Source: Pseudopedobacter sp. (GTDB taxonomy: Bacteria > Bacteroidota > Bacteroidia > Sphingobacteriales > Sphingobacteriaceae). From it: a stretch of 57,635 nucleotides of DNA. Made by a program: the position numbers and the translations under genes. Every line of letters begins with the position of its first letter. The first letter of the stretch is position 1. Shown here piece by piece: positions 35,494 to 43,978 of the stretch. The stretch covers positions 1 to 57,635 of the forward strand of contig JACMOI010000161.1 in assembly GCA_014378105.1 (NCBI GenBank), given 5' to 3'. Under the pieces are notes generated by a model. The model was not told the origin of the DNA and ran no database searches. It saw nothing but the letters and a program-made list of their open reading frames with translations.

Positions 35494-37857
35494 TTGAAAA
35501 AATTATCATTAGCGATTATTATCGCATTGTTCTGCCCAATTATTCTTTGGGCACAATCCACATTATCTGGAAAAATTGTGGATCAAACCAGTGGACAAGT
35601 TCTAATTGGAGCAAGTTTAAACCTTAGTAATATTGGGTTTTCAAAGACCGATATTAAAGGAAACTATAGTTTTAGGAACTTAAAAAATGGCACTTACAAG
35701 CTATCTATCAGTTATATTGGTTACCAAACAAAAGAAATCGAATTCAGCATTTCATCTGATCAAATTTTAAATATTAGCTTAAGTAAAACCAATTTATTAT
35801 CAGATGAGGTCGTTGTTCAGGCCACTAGAGCTTCTGAAAACTCAGCTACGACTTTCAAAAATCTATCGAAAGAAGAGTTAGCTAAAAATAACTTTGGCCA
35901 AGATTTACCCTACTTATTAGACCAAACACCTGGTGTTGTAACCTATTCTGATGCTGGTGCGGGCGTGGGTTATACCGGTATCCGAATCCGCGGAAGCGAC
36001 CCAACTCGCGTAAATGTAACTATCAATGGCATTCCGTATAACGATACCGAAAGTCAGGGAACTTATTGGGTAGATTTACCTGATTTTGTTTCCTCAGTAG
36101 ATAACATCCAAATTCAACGTGGAGTAGGTACATCAACCAACGGAGCCGGCGCTTTTGGTGGAAGTTTAAATATACAAACCACCACTTTAACAGACTCTGC
36201 TTATGGTGAATTAAACAATTCAGTTGGATCTTATGGTACTTTGAAAAACACGCTGAAATTAGGTACGGGCTTAATCAATGGGAAATGGAGTTTTGATGGA
36301 CGTTTATCAAGAATTGTTTCTGATGGCTACATCGATAGAGCTTCATCAAAGCTAAAATCTTATTTCCTATCGGGAGCTTACTACGGTAAAACCAGTTTAG
36401 TGAGGTTAAATGTATTCTCTGGTAACGAAAAAACTTATCAAGCTTGGAATGGCGTACCCGAGGATAAATTAATCACTGACAGAAGATATAATCAGTTTAC
36501 TTATAGCGACCAAACCGATAATTATCAACAAGATCACTATCAACTTTTATACTCAAAAAGTTTCTCTCCCAAGTTTTCTTTTAATGGCGCATTGCACTAT
36601 ACTAAAGGAAAAGGTTATTACGAGGAATTTAAAGAAGATCAATCCTTTTCGAAATATGGATTAAATAATTTAACAATTGGAAATCAGATCATAAAAAAAA
36701 CAAATTTAATTCGTCGCAGATGGTTAGACAATGATTTTTATGGTTTAACCTATGCGTTAAATTATAAGCCAAGCTCCATTTTAGATTTCATTTTGGGCGG
36801 AGCTTATAATGAATATAATGGCGATCATTATGGTCAAGTTATTTGGGCTCAATATGCATCCAACAGTAAAATTGATGGGAATTATTACTTAGATAATGGT
36901 TTTAAAACTGATTTTAATGTCTTCGGAAAAGTAAATATTCAATTAGATAAACTATTAATTTCTGGAGATTTACAGTTTAGGAAAATTAATTACAACTTCC
37001 TCGGTTTTGATAATAACTTGAATAATGTTGAACAGAGTGCTTCATTAAATTTCTTCAATCCAAAATTTGGCTTAACCTATCAAATTAATCCAACTAGCAA
37101 TATTTACGGCTCGTTCGCTGTTGCTAATAAGGAGCCTAATCGTGATGATTATACTCAATCTACACCTACAAGCAGGCCAAAGTCAGAGAATTTGAAAGAT
37201 ATTGAGATTGGTTATCGCTTTAAAAACGGGTTTGTCTCTGGTAGTGCTAATTTATACTCAATGATTTATAAAGATCAGTTGGTTTTAACCGGGCAGATAA
37301 ATGATGTTGGTGCTTTCATTAGGTCCAACGTTGCAAATAGTTATAGAAACGGATTAGAGTTAGATGTAAAAGCGCAAGTCAGTAATAAATTAAGTTGGGG
37401 AATTACTGCAGCATTAAGCCAAAACAAGATCAAAAACTTTACCGAATATATTGATGATTATGATAACGGCGGTCAGGTTGTAAATAATTACAGTAAAACG
37501 GATTTGGCCTTTTCTCCATCATTTGTTGGCGGTAGTACCATCGCATTTAAACCTTTCCAAAAAGCAGAAATCGCTTTCATTAGTAAATATGTGAGTCAGC
37601 AATATTTAGATAATACTTCAAATGAGGCCAGAAAACTAAATGCTTTTTTTGTGAATAGCATTCGCTTAAGCTACAACCTTAAAGTGAAAGGGATTAAAAA
37701 TATAGGCTTTGGTTTACTGATGAACAATATTTTTAATGAGTTATATGCTAGCAATGGCTATACTTTCAGTTATATATCTGGCGGTCCAGTCACCGAAAAT
37801 TATTATTATCCACAAGCGGAAACTAATTTTTTAGCATCAGTGAATTTCAAATTCTAA
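35494..37857 (+). CDS. TonB-dependent receptor under a TPP riboswitch (probable thiamine uptake)
   Basis: A 787-residue outer-membrane receptor starting at TTG. A signal peptide (about 1-21) is followed by a CarboxypepD-reg-like domain (about 22-105), a plug ('YLLDQTPGVVTYSD', 'GYTGIRIRGSDPTRVNVTINGIPYND', 'GVGTSTNGAGAFGGSLNIQT') and a beta barrel ending in 'NFLASVNFKF'. The TPP riboswitch upstream points to import of thiamine or a precursor, as proposed for riboswitch-linked TonB receptors in Bacteroidota. A terminator follows directly, so it is probably monocistronic. Confidence 0.9.
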   Translation: MKKLSLAIIIALFCPIILWAQSTLSGKIVDQTSGQVLIGASLNLSNIGFSKTDIKGNYSFRNLKNGTYKLSISYIGYQTKEIEFSISSDQILNISLSKTNLLSDEVVVQATRASENSATTFKNLSKEELAKNNFGQDLPYLLDQTPGVVTYSDAGAGVGYTGIRIRGSDPTRVNVTINGIPYNDTESQGTYWVDLPDFVSSVDNIQIQRGVGTSTNGAGAFGGSLNIQTTTLTDSAYGELNNSVGSYGTLKNTLKLGTGLINGKWSFDGRLSRIVSDGYIDRASSKLKSYFLSGAYYGKTSLVRLNVFSGNEKTYQAWNGVPEDKLITDRRYNQFTYSDQTDNYQQDHYQLLYSKSFSPKFSFNGALHYTKGKGYYEEFKEDQSFSKYGLNNLTIGNQIIKKTNLIRRRWLDNDFYGLTYALNYKPSSILDFILGGAYNEYNGDHYGQVIWAQYASNSKIDGNYYLDNGFKTDFNVFGKVNIQLDKLLISGDLQFRKINYNFLGFDNNLNNVEQSASLNFFNPKFGLTYQINPTSNIYGSFAVANKEPNRDDYTQSTPTSRPKSENLKDIEIGYRFKNGFVSGSANLYSMIYKDQLVLTGQINDVGAFIRSNVANSYRNGLELDVKAQVSNKLSWGITAALSQNKIKNFTEYIDDYDNGGQVVNNYSKTDLAFSPSFVGGSTIAFKPFQKAEIAFISKYVSQQYLDNTSNEARKLNAFFVNSIRLSYNLKVKGIKNIGFGLLMNNIFNELYASNGYTFSYISGGPVTENYYYPQAETNFLASVNFKF

Positions 37858-37860
37858 CAA

Positions 37861-37896
37861 AAATCAAAAGGCTACCAAATGGTGGCCTTTTGATTT
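37861..37896 (+). terminator. Terminator after the TPP-regulated receptor
   Basis: A 16-bp stem (AAATCAAAAGGCTACC with its near-complement, one G-U pair, 37861-37876 and 37881-37896) with a 4-base loop, three bases after the stop codon. Confidence 0.75.
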
Positions 37897-38002
37897 AATA
37901 GGATCGTATGTTAAATTAATTTTTCCTAATTGTAATATTTGCTGTGTATTTAAGCGTTAGCATTTGTAAATAGTAAATTAGCATCTCAAATAAATTAAAA
38001 CC

Positions 38003-39670
38003 ATGAAGTTTATACAAACCTTTTTTCTGGCTGCTATAATTTTTCCTATTGTAGTTTCGGCTCAAAATCCAAAAACTCCCTTACTAATTAATCAGCTAAC
38101 ATCTTCTCCCGCTAGACCAAAATTGGTTGTGGGTATTGTGGTAGATCAAATGCGTTGGGATTATTTATATCGCTATGCTAACAGATATAGCGCAGGAGGT
38201 TTTAACAGATTACTGAAAGAAGGCTTTACTTGTGAAAATACACAAATTCCATATATTCCAACAGTTACTGCCGCAGGACATACTGGCATTTATACTGGTT
38301 CTGTACCATCTATAACAGGTATTGCTGGTAACGACTTTACCATCCAAGCAACTGGAGAATCTCTATACTGTACCGAAGATCATTCGGTAAAAACAGTTGG
38401 AAGCACCTCGACCGCTGGCGAAATGTCTCCCAGAAACTTATTATCCAGCACCATTACGGATGAGCTCAAATTAGCAACCAACTTCCGATCAAAAGTGATA
38501 GGCATTGCACTAAAAGATCGTGGCGGAATTTTACCCGCAGGACATGCTGCTGATGCTGCTTACTGGTATGACGATGCAACTGGCAACTGGATCACCAGTA
38601 CCTTTTACATGAATCAATTACCAAATTGGGTGAATAGTTTCAATAGTCAAAGACTTCCAGAGAAGTACATAAAACAAGATTGGAATACCTTATATCCAAT
38701 TAACACCTATGTTCAAAGCACACCAGATGATAATGCTTATGAAGGTAAAATGAAAGGCGAAACTGCTCCAATTTTCCCTCACCTTACTTCGAAATTATTA
38801 AACGGAAGTTTAAGCGCCATTCGGGCAACGCCTTTTGGCAATTCACTAACCTTAGACTTTGCCAAAGACGCTTTAAAAAGCGAAAAATTAGGCAAAGGAG
38901 ATCAAACAGATTTTCTAGCGATTAGTCTTTCTTCTACAGATTATGTTGGCCATCAATACGGCGTAAATGCCATAGAAACAGAAGATACCTACTTAAGATT
39001 AGACAAAGACTTGGAAAGCTTTTTCAACACTTTAGACGCTACTGTTGGTAAAGGAAACTATACTGTTTTCTTATCTGCCGATCATGGTGCAGCTCACAAT
39101 CCTGGCTTTCTAAAAGACCATAACATTCCAGCTGATTTATGGCAAGGGTCTGGAATACTAAAAAATTTAAATACCGAACTAGAGAAAAAATTTAGTCAAC
39201 CTAATTTAGTAATCAACCTTGGAAATTATCAAGTTAATTTCAATAATCAACTGATAGAAAAACAAAATTTGAATGAACAAAACATTATCGATTTTTCAAT
39301 TAGTTATTTAAAAAAACAAGAGGGGGTAGCATATGTGGTAGATATGGAAAAAGCGGCCATTGCGGCCATCCCTGATTTCTTGAAAACTAAAATTATCAAT
39401 GGCTATAACGCTCAAAGAAGTGGTGCTATTCAAATCATTTTACAACCGGGCTGGTTTCAAGGCTATAGCTCAACAGGCACTACACATGGGACATGGAATC
39501 CATATGACACTCACATTCCCTTGGTATTTATGGGTTGGGGAATAAAGCATGGGAGTTTAAATCGCCCAACAAGCATGGCTGATATTGCACCAACGTTAGC
39601 TGCTCTTCTACACATTCAAGAACCTAACGGAAATATTGGAGAACCCATAGAAGAAGTGCTTAAAAAATAA
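38003..39670 (+). CDS. Secreted alkaline phosphatase family protein (PafA-like)
   Basis: A 555-residue exported phosphatase. A signal peptide (about 1-20) precedes 'KLVVGIVVDQMRWDYLYRY' (metal Asp) and the nucleophile Thr in 'TQIPYIPTVTAAGHTGIYTG'. Metal ligands follow in 'SLSSTDYVGHQYG', 'FLSADHGAAHNPGF' and 'STGTTHGTWNPYDTHIPLVFMGWG'. It resembles the phosphate-insensitive PafA monoesterases of Bacteroidota. It lies between the TPP-regulated receptor and the ThiE/TPK-like pair but has its own upstream region, so a link to thiamine phosphates is only a possibility. Confidence 0.9.
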   Translation: MKFIQTFFLAAIIFPIVVSAQNPKTPLLINQLTSSPARPKLVVGIVVDQMRWDYLYRYANRYSAGGFNRLLKEGFTCENTQIPYIPTVTAAGHTGIYTGSVPSITGIAGNDFTIQATGESLYCTEDHSVKTVGSTSTAGEMSPRNLLSSTITDELKLATNFRSKVIGIALKDRGGILPAGHAADAAYWYDDATGNWITSTFYMNQLPNWVNSFNSQRLPEKYIKQDWNTLYPINTYVQSTPDDNAYEGKMKGETAPIFPHLTSKLLNGSLSAIRATPFGNSLTLDFAKDALKSEKLGKGDQTDFLAISLSSTDYVGHQYGVNAIETEDTYLRLDKDLESFFNTLDATVGKGNYTVFLSADHGAAHNPGFLKDHNIPADLWQGSGILKNLNTELEKKFSQPNLVINLGNYQVNFNNQLIEKQNLNEQNIIDFSISYLKKQEGVAYVVDMEKAAIAAIPDFLKTKIINGYNAQRSGAIQIILQPGWFQGYSSTGTTHGTWNPYDTHIPLVFMGWGIKHGSLNRPTSMADIAPTLAALLHIQEPNGNIGEPIEEVLKK

Positions 39671-39715
39671 GTGGCCGACCAAATAATGTGCTGTTTAGAA
39701 ATTAATATGTTTAGT

Positions 39716-39798
39716 GCGTTTTCACACGCTATTCGCTTATACTGCACAAGGCTTTAGCCACAAAAGTTCCGTTCAGGCAGGCGCTACTATCGTTAACG
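39716..39798. repeat. Intergenic repeat, copy B (83 bp), conserved ends
   Basis: It lies between the phosphatase and ThiE-like genes. GCGTTTTCACACGCTATTCGC at its left end matches copy A (minus strand of 2245-2266) with two differences over 22 bases. CTACTATCGTTAACG at the right end (39784-39798) is identical. The middle differs and holds a small GGCTTTAGCC palindrome. Orientation is opposite to copy A. Confidence 0.65.
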
Positions 39799-39819
39799 TA
39801 ACATAAAATTAAATTAGAG

Positions 39820-40452
39820 TTGAAAAAGTATATATCAAAACTACATTACCTTACTCAGGATCTAGAAAATAGCGGCCATTTAGAGCAAGTAGAAATAGCT
39901 TGTCAGGCTGGCTGCAAATGGATTCAATATCGTTGTCTAACTAAATCTGATGAAGAAATGTTAGAAGAATTACATCCTATCGCTTCCGTTTGTGACGATT
40001 GGGGTGTCACATTGATTGTAACCAATCATTATCAACTGCTTCCATTAGCAGATATTCAAGGTGTACACATCGAAGATATGAACGCTGATTTAAAAATCAT
40101 TCGTCAACAAATTGGAGAGGATAAAACACTAGGTGCTTCGGCTACCAATTTTGAGCAAATCAAAAATCACATTAAAAATACAGCAGATTACATTGGTTGT
40201 GGGCCATTTGCCCATACCGATACAAAACCCAATGATAATGAACATTGGGGAATCAAAGGTTACCAAGAAATAATCGAAAAATTAATGGTGAAAAATGTGG
40301 AAATTCCCTTGATTGCTGCGGGAGGTGTTAAGCAAAAAGATGTGGAAGCTCTATTGAAAACAGGAATTTACGGTGTTGCGGTTTCGGCTGCCATCAATAA
40401 ATCAGAAAATCCAGCTCAAGCTTACAAAGAATTTCATCAATTGATTTTCTAA
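39820..40452 (+). CDS. ThiE-like thiamine phosphate synthase family protein, active site altered
   Basis: A 210-residue TIM-barrel protein starting at TTG. It follows ThiE along its length: 'CKWIQYRCL' (Q36, R38) at the QxR site, 'YIGCGPFAHTDTKPN' (the phosphate/pyrophosphate loop) and 'IPLIAAGGVKQKDVEALLKTGIYGVAVSAAI'. Canonical ThiE has Asp magnesium ligands in 'VND' and 'GxHxGQxD'; here these read 'VTNHYQL' (68-73) and 'GVHIEDMN' (81-88), and the Lys after QxRxK is missing. It may still join HMP-PP and thiazole phosphate, or act otherwise (TenI-like). A TPK-like gene follows after nine bases. Confidence 0.78.
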   Translation: MKKYISKLHYLTQDLENSGHLEQVEIACQAGCKWIQYRCLTKSDEEMLEELHPIASVCDDWGVTLIVTNHYQLLPLADIQGVHIEDMNADLKIIRQQIGEDKTLGASATNFEQIKNHIKNTADYIGCGPFAHTDTKPNDNEHWGIKGYQEIIEKLMVKNVEIPLIAAGGVKQKDVEALLKTGIYGVAVSAAINKSENPAQAYKEFHQLIF

Positions 40453-40461
40453 ATTTACAGT

Positions 40462-41037
40462 ATGTCTAGTCACCACATTGTTCGAGAAAAGCAAGAGCCT
40501 GCGCTAATTATTCTTTCAACTCAAAATTTTGAACAAGAATATTTAGGTCAGCTTTTAGAATGGTCACCAACCGTTATAGTAGCTGAAAATATCATCGAAG
40601 AAGTACAAGCTCTGGGTATCAAGATAGATATCATTGTCAGTAGAAATATTAACTACCAATCGTCTCAAGAGAACGTAAAAGTCATTTTTTTGGAAAGTGA
40701 TGCTTTAGAAGACGCATTAAAGTATTTAATAGCTGAAGGTTATCCTGCTGTCAATATCATTAGCAATCATTTCGAAACTAAGGATTATTTATTTTATGCA
40801 GATTTAATCGACCTTGTGATTTTTAATCACGACAAGAAAATATATCCTATCAAATCCGGATTTAGCAAATGGAAATCTGAAGGAGAGGATATCTATATCT
40901 TCCATTTAGAATTGATTCGAGAATTCTCTTGTGATGGTTTACAAAAAGTTGGCCCTGATCAATTTAAAACAGAAAAAGACGGCTTCTGTAGTTTAACTTT
41001 CCGACAACCTCAAATCTTTATCGCCGAACAATTATGA
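40462..41037 (+). CDS. Thiamine-pyrophosphokinase-like protein lacking the catalytic acidic motif
   Basis: A 191-residue protein that tracks thiamine pyrophosphokinase in outline: 'PTVIVAENIIEEVQALGIKIDIIVSRN' occupies the place of the substrate strand ending in GDxDS, 'DALEDALKYLIAEGYPAVNII' the place of the DxxKA helix, and the rest resembles the beta-sandwich half ('VIFNHDKKIYPIKSG', 'GLQKVG'). The acidic GDxDS site is replaced by VSRN (59-62), so kinase activity is doubtful. It lies nine bases after the ThiE-like gene and overlaps the GNAT gene by four. Assignment rests on pattern and neighbours. Confidence 0.6.
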   Translation: MSSHHIVREKQEPALIILSTQNFEQEYLGQLLEWSPTVIVAENIIEEVQALGIKIDIIVSRNINYQSSQENVKVIFLESDALEDALKYLIAEGYPAVNIISNHFETKDYLFYADLIDLVIFNHDKKIYPIKSGFSKWKSEGEDIYIFHLELIREFSCDGLQKVGPDQFKTEKDGFCSLTFRQPQIFIAEQL

Positions 41038-41525
41038 TTGAAATTAGAGAAGCTGGAATAAATGATATTCCAACCATACATAAATTGGCTCATCAAATTT
41101 GGTGGCCAACTTATAAGGGCATCATCTCTGATGAACAGATTACTTTTATGTTAGATAAAATCTATGCTGTATCTTCACTGGAAAAGCAGTTAAAAGAAGG
41201 AAATACTTTTCTTTTACTATGCTCAAATCAAGAAGCTAAAGGTTTTGCTGCCTTTTCAAAAACCGATATAGACAAAACCTATAAACTTCAGAAAATCTAT
41301 TTGCATCCCGACCAACAAGGAAGAGGAACTGGAAGAAAATTGATAGAAGCTGTTGAAGGTGCGGTTAAAAAATTAGGTGCTGATCATCTGATATTAAATG
41401 TTCAACGAGACAATAAAGCTCGCTTCTTTTATGAAAAAAATGGCTACTCAGTTATTCAGGTACTGGATATTCCTTATTATGATTTTGTGTTAAACGATTA
41501 TATCATGCAAAAGGAATTAATCTAA
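41034..41525 (+). CDS. GNAT family N-acetyltransferase
   Basis: A 163-residue acetyltransferase. 'MIEIREAGINDIPTIHKLAHQIWWPTYKGIISDEQITFML' is the usual N-terminal strand-helix. The acetyl-CoA loop is 'LQKIYLHPDQQGRGTGRKLIEAV' (Q/RxxGxG/A), followed by 'LILNVQRDNKARFFYEKNGY'. Its start overlaps the TPK-like gene (ATGA). Its stop overlaps that of the convergent FAD oxidoreductase gene by four bases. Substrate unknown. Confidence 0.9.
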   Translation: MIEIREAGINDIPTIHKLAHQIWWPTYKGIISDEQITFMLDKIYAVSSLEKQLKEGNTFLLLCSNQEAKGFAAFSKTDIDKTYKLQKIYLHPDQQGRGTGRKLIEAVEGAVKKLGADHLILNVQRDNKARFFYEKNGYSVIQVLDIPYYDFVLNDYIMQKELI

Positions 41526-42664
41526 ATATCTTTTAAAATCAAATTTGCAACATCTTTCCCAGTCAAACTTCCTAAAGCAATCCCCATACCATTACATCGA
41601 GCTGCCACAAAAATTCCTTCGGTAATCTTCTCGACTATTGGTTCTAAAGTTTCTCCAAAACCCATAATCCCTGACCAGTTATAGTCAATGACTATTGCTT
41701 TATTAGGATAAATTACTTCTAACAATAACTCTTTTAATTTGTTTTGTATTTCCTCTGTAGTATCCAATTCATAGGTTTCTTCGGCTTTGAAATTTAGATT
41801 TCTACCACCGCCTAACAATATTCTATTCTTAATATTTCTGAAATAATAATAGCCTTCGTCATAATGAAAAGTTCCTTTAAATTTTAAATCTACTATAGGC
41901 GTTGTAATCAAAACCTGCCCTCTTCCAGGTTTAATATCTAAATTGGGTAAAAGTTGTGAAGCAAAAGCATTAGTAGCAAATAGAATTTTATGGGCTTTAA
42001 ATTCACCAATATTGGTGTTGAGCTTGATGATATGCTCTTTTTCAAAAGAAAAAACTTCACATTGATTAAAAATTTTAACGCCTAGAGACTGTACTTTCTG
42101 AATGAGGGCGCTCATCATTTTCCCAGTATCAATTTGCCCTTCAAATTGGTTGAAGATTAAACTATCAACTTTTGAAAAACCAAACCCTGCTATTTTATCA
42201 CTAGCATCGGTAAAAATGTCAGCCCCACTAAAGACAGGTTTGAGTAAATTATTTAGGTAAGGAATAGCCTCTAAAGCAACATTTTTTTTCTTTTTATCTG
42301 TATTTAAAAATAGTTCGTATCCGCCATTTTGCTCGAAAGAAATGGCCTCATCTCCTAACGTTTTTCTTAGTGTTTCCAGTCCTTTGAATCGTCTTTCCAC
42401 TAGCTCATAAATGGTATTTTCTCCATAAGTTTTAATATCACTCATGAGCTCAGAAACACTGCCAAAGCAAGCAAAACCTGCGTTTTTTGTGCTAGCACCA
42501 GACGGTAGTATTCCTCTTTCTAAAATAGCAATTTTTAAAGTTGGGGAATTAGATTTGAGTGCTAATGCAGCATTCAAACCCACAATTCCACTCCCCACTA
42601 TAATCACATCATAAGTTCCAAAAAATGATTGTTGCTCCCAATAAGAATAAGATATCTTAATCAT
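41522..42664 (-). CDS. FAD-dependent amino-acid/amine oxidoreductase (DAO family)
   Basis: A 380-residue flavoprotein. The dinucleotide site is 'YDVIIVGSGIVGLNAALAL', followed by the acidic 'IAILERGILPSGASTKNAGFACFGS', a DAO-family block. 'INGCGRGQV'-type sequence is replaced here by 'IKPGRGQVLITTP', and the FAD C-terminal region reads 'YNWSGIMGFGETLEPIVEKITEGIFVAARCNGMGIALGSLTGKDVA'. It resembles enzymes that oxidise amines or amino acids. A ThiO-like role is tempting next to thiamine genes, but the gene is divergent in orientation and not in that transcript. Confidence 0.85.
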   Translation of the reverse strand: MIKISYSYWEQQSFFGTYDVIIVGSGIVGLNAALALKSNSPTLKIAILERGILPSGASTKNAGFACFGSVSELMSDIKTYGENTIYELVERRFKGLETLRKTLGDEAISFEQNGGYELFLNTDKKKKNVALEAIPYLNNLLKPVFSGADIFTDASDKIAGFGFSKVDSLIFNQFEGQIDTGKMMSALIQKVQSLGVKIFNQCEVFSFEKEHIIKLNTNIGEFKAHKILFATNAFASQLLPNLDIKPGRGQVLITTPIVDLKFKGTFHYDEGYYYFRNIKNRILLGGGRNLNFKAEETYELDTTEEIQNKLKELLLEVIYPNKAIVIDYNWSGIMGFGETLEPIVEKITEGIFVAARCNGMGIALGSLTGKDVANLILKDI

Positions 42665-42744
42665 TTTTAAAGGTAATTTTTTTGATTCACATTTTTAAAA
42701 GGAATACTTTTTGAGTATTTTTATGTAATTAATTTTTTAAGAAA

Positions 42745-43431
42745 ATGGGATTAATATTATTCATAGCCATTGCACTGATAAGTTTTGGTGTACAGTGGAA
42801 ATTTAAAAGTAAATTCAAAAAATATTCAGAGATCGCATTAAGCTCTGGCTTAAGCGGAGCAGAAGTCGCTCAAAAAATGCTAAATGATCATGGCATTTAT
42901 GATGTAGAAATTATTTCGGCAGATGGTCAGCTATCCGATCATTACAATCCAGATAAAAGAACAGTTAATCTTTCTCCAGATGTTTATCACGGAAGAAGTA
43001 TTGCTGCTGCTGCTGTTGCGGCACACGAATGTGGCCATGCAGTGCAACATGCAAAAGCATATAGCTGGCTACAATTTAGATCTTCCATGGTGCCCATGGT
43101 AAATGTGGCTTCCAATCTAGTTCAATGGACGTTGATGATTGGATTTTTCTTATTAATCTTTTCTAAAATCATGATTGTATTAGCAATCGGTGTAGGAGCA
43201 TTAGCGATATTAACCATATTTAGTTTTATCACCTTACCTGTTGAGTTTGATGCCAGTAGAAGAGCTTTGGTTTGGTTGCAAACCAACAAAGGTATTATGC
43301 AAACAAGTATAGAAAATGATCAAGCAAAAGATGCTTTGTGGTGGGCAGCAATGACTTATGTAGTTGCGGCATTATCATCATTAGCTACTTTAGCCTATTA
43401 CGGCATGATGTTATTTGGAAGAAGAAATTAG
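42745..43431 (+). CDS. Zinc metallopeptidase, YugP family
   Basis: A 228-residue membrane protein with an N-terminal helix and two or three C-terminal helices. The zinc motif HECGH (H94, E95, H98) in 'VAAHECGHAVQHA' is intact, preceded by 'HYNPDKRTVNLSPDVYHGRSIAAAAVAAHE'. 'LPVEFDASRRA' is another family block. It is presumed to be an inner-membrane peptidase; its substrate is unknown. It diverges from the FAD oxidoreductase gene. Confidence 0.93.
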   Translation: MGLILFIAIALISFGVQWKFKSKFKKYSEIALSSGLSGAEVAQKMLNDHGIYDVEIISADGQLSDHYNPDKRTVNLSPDVYHGRSIAAAAVAAHECGHAVQHAKAYSWLQFRSSMVPMVNVASNLVQWTLMIGFFLLIFSKIMIVLAIGVGALAILTIFSFITLPVEFDASRRALVWLQTNKGIMQTSIENDQAKDALWWAAMTYVVAALSSLATLAYYGMMLFGRRN

Positions 43432-43436
43432 GGCTT

Positions 43437-43472
43437 CACCCCCCAACCCCTTCTCCAATAGGAGAAGGAGAG
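43437..43472. repeat. CCCCCAACCCC-type intergenic repeat with hairpin
   Basis: Directly after the metallopeptidase stop, a C-rich start (CACCCCCCAACCCC) runs into a hairpin CCTTCTCC-AATA-GGAGAAGG. From memory, this kind of element occurs many times in Bacteroidota genomes between genes. Only one copy is in this window. Confidence 0.5.
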
Positions 43473-43483
43473 ATATTGCGCAT

Positions 43484-43520
43484 AAAAAATGCCCCTTGAT
43501 TTTCATCAAGGGGGCATTTT
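43484..43520. terminator. Bidirectional terminator between YugP-family and apaG genes
   Basis: AAAAAATGCCCCTTGAT (43484-43500) pairs with ATCAAGGGGGCATTTT (43505-43520) with one bulged G. The A-rich and T-rich flanks make it functional in both directions for the two convergent genes. Confidence 0.85.
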
Positions 43521-43540
43521 AATATGTGTATTAATTATTA

Positions 43541-43927
43541 TTAATTCAATTTAAAGGGAGCAATTAAAGTAAATTCAGGAATTAATGCATCAAAAAGCTC
43601 ATTATCAACCAATCTTTTCATTTGATAAGTTCCTTGCATGGTTCCCATATCAGTTTTTAGATTGCAACCCGAAACGTATTCGTGATTTTGCCCAGGCTCT
43701 ATAATTGGTTGTATACCAACTACACCTTCGCCCTCCACTTCTCTTTTTGTACCATTAGAGTCAAAGATGACCCAATGTCTGCTCAATAACTGAACAGCAT
43801 AGTCACCCAAGTTTTCAATCTGGATTTTATAAGCGAACATAAAATGCTCGTTAACCGGGTTTGAATACTCTGGTTGGTAGGTAGTTTCTACAGAAATCTT
43901 CACACCTTCAGTAATTTGCGCTACCAT
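43541..43927 (-). CDS. apaG: ApaG
   Basis: A 128-residue immunoglobulin-like beta-sandwich protein of the ApaG/DUF525 family. 'GVKISVETTYQPEYSNPVNEHFMFAYKIQIENLGDYAVQLLSRHWVIFDSNG' and 'VVGIQPIIEPGQNHEYVSGCNLKTDMGTMQGTYQM' cover the domain at full length. ApaG has been linked to Co2+/Mg2+ resistance in enterobacteria; the mechanism is not known. It lies 51 bases downstream of dusB on the same strand. Confidence 0.95.
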   Translation of the reverse strand: MVAQITEGVKISVETTYQPEYSNPVNEHFMFAYKIQIENLGDYAVQLLSRHWVIFDSNGTKREVEGEGVVGIQPIIEPGQNHEYVSGCNLKTDMGTMQGTYQMKRLVDNELFDALIPEFTLIAPFKLN

Positions 43928-43978
43928 GTTTTTAAATTTTTTTTTAATTTATTAGAATAATTTCAAAAAAGCAAAAAT

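Noticed and set aside
41522-42664. ThiO (glycine oxidase) for the thiamine pathway
   Set aside because: The protein is a DAO-family flavoenzyme, but its motifs fit the broad amine/amino-acid oxidoreductase group, and the gene is on the opposite strand from the ThiE/TPK-like pair with no thiazole genes nearby.
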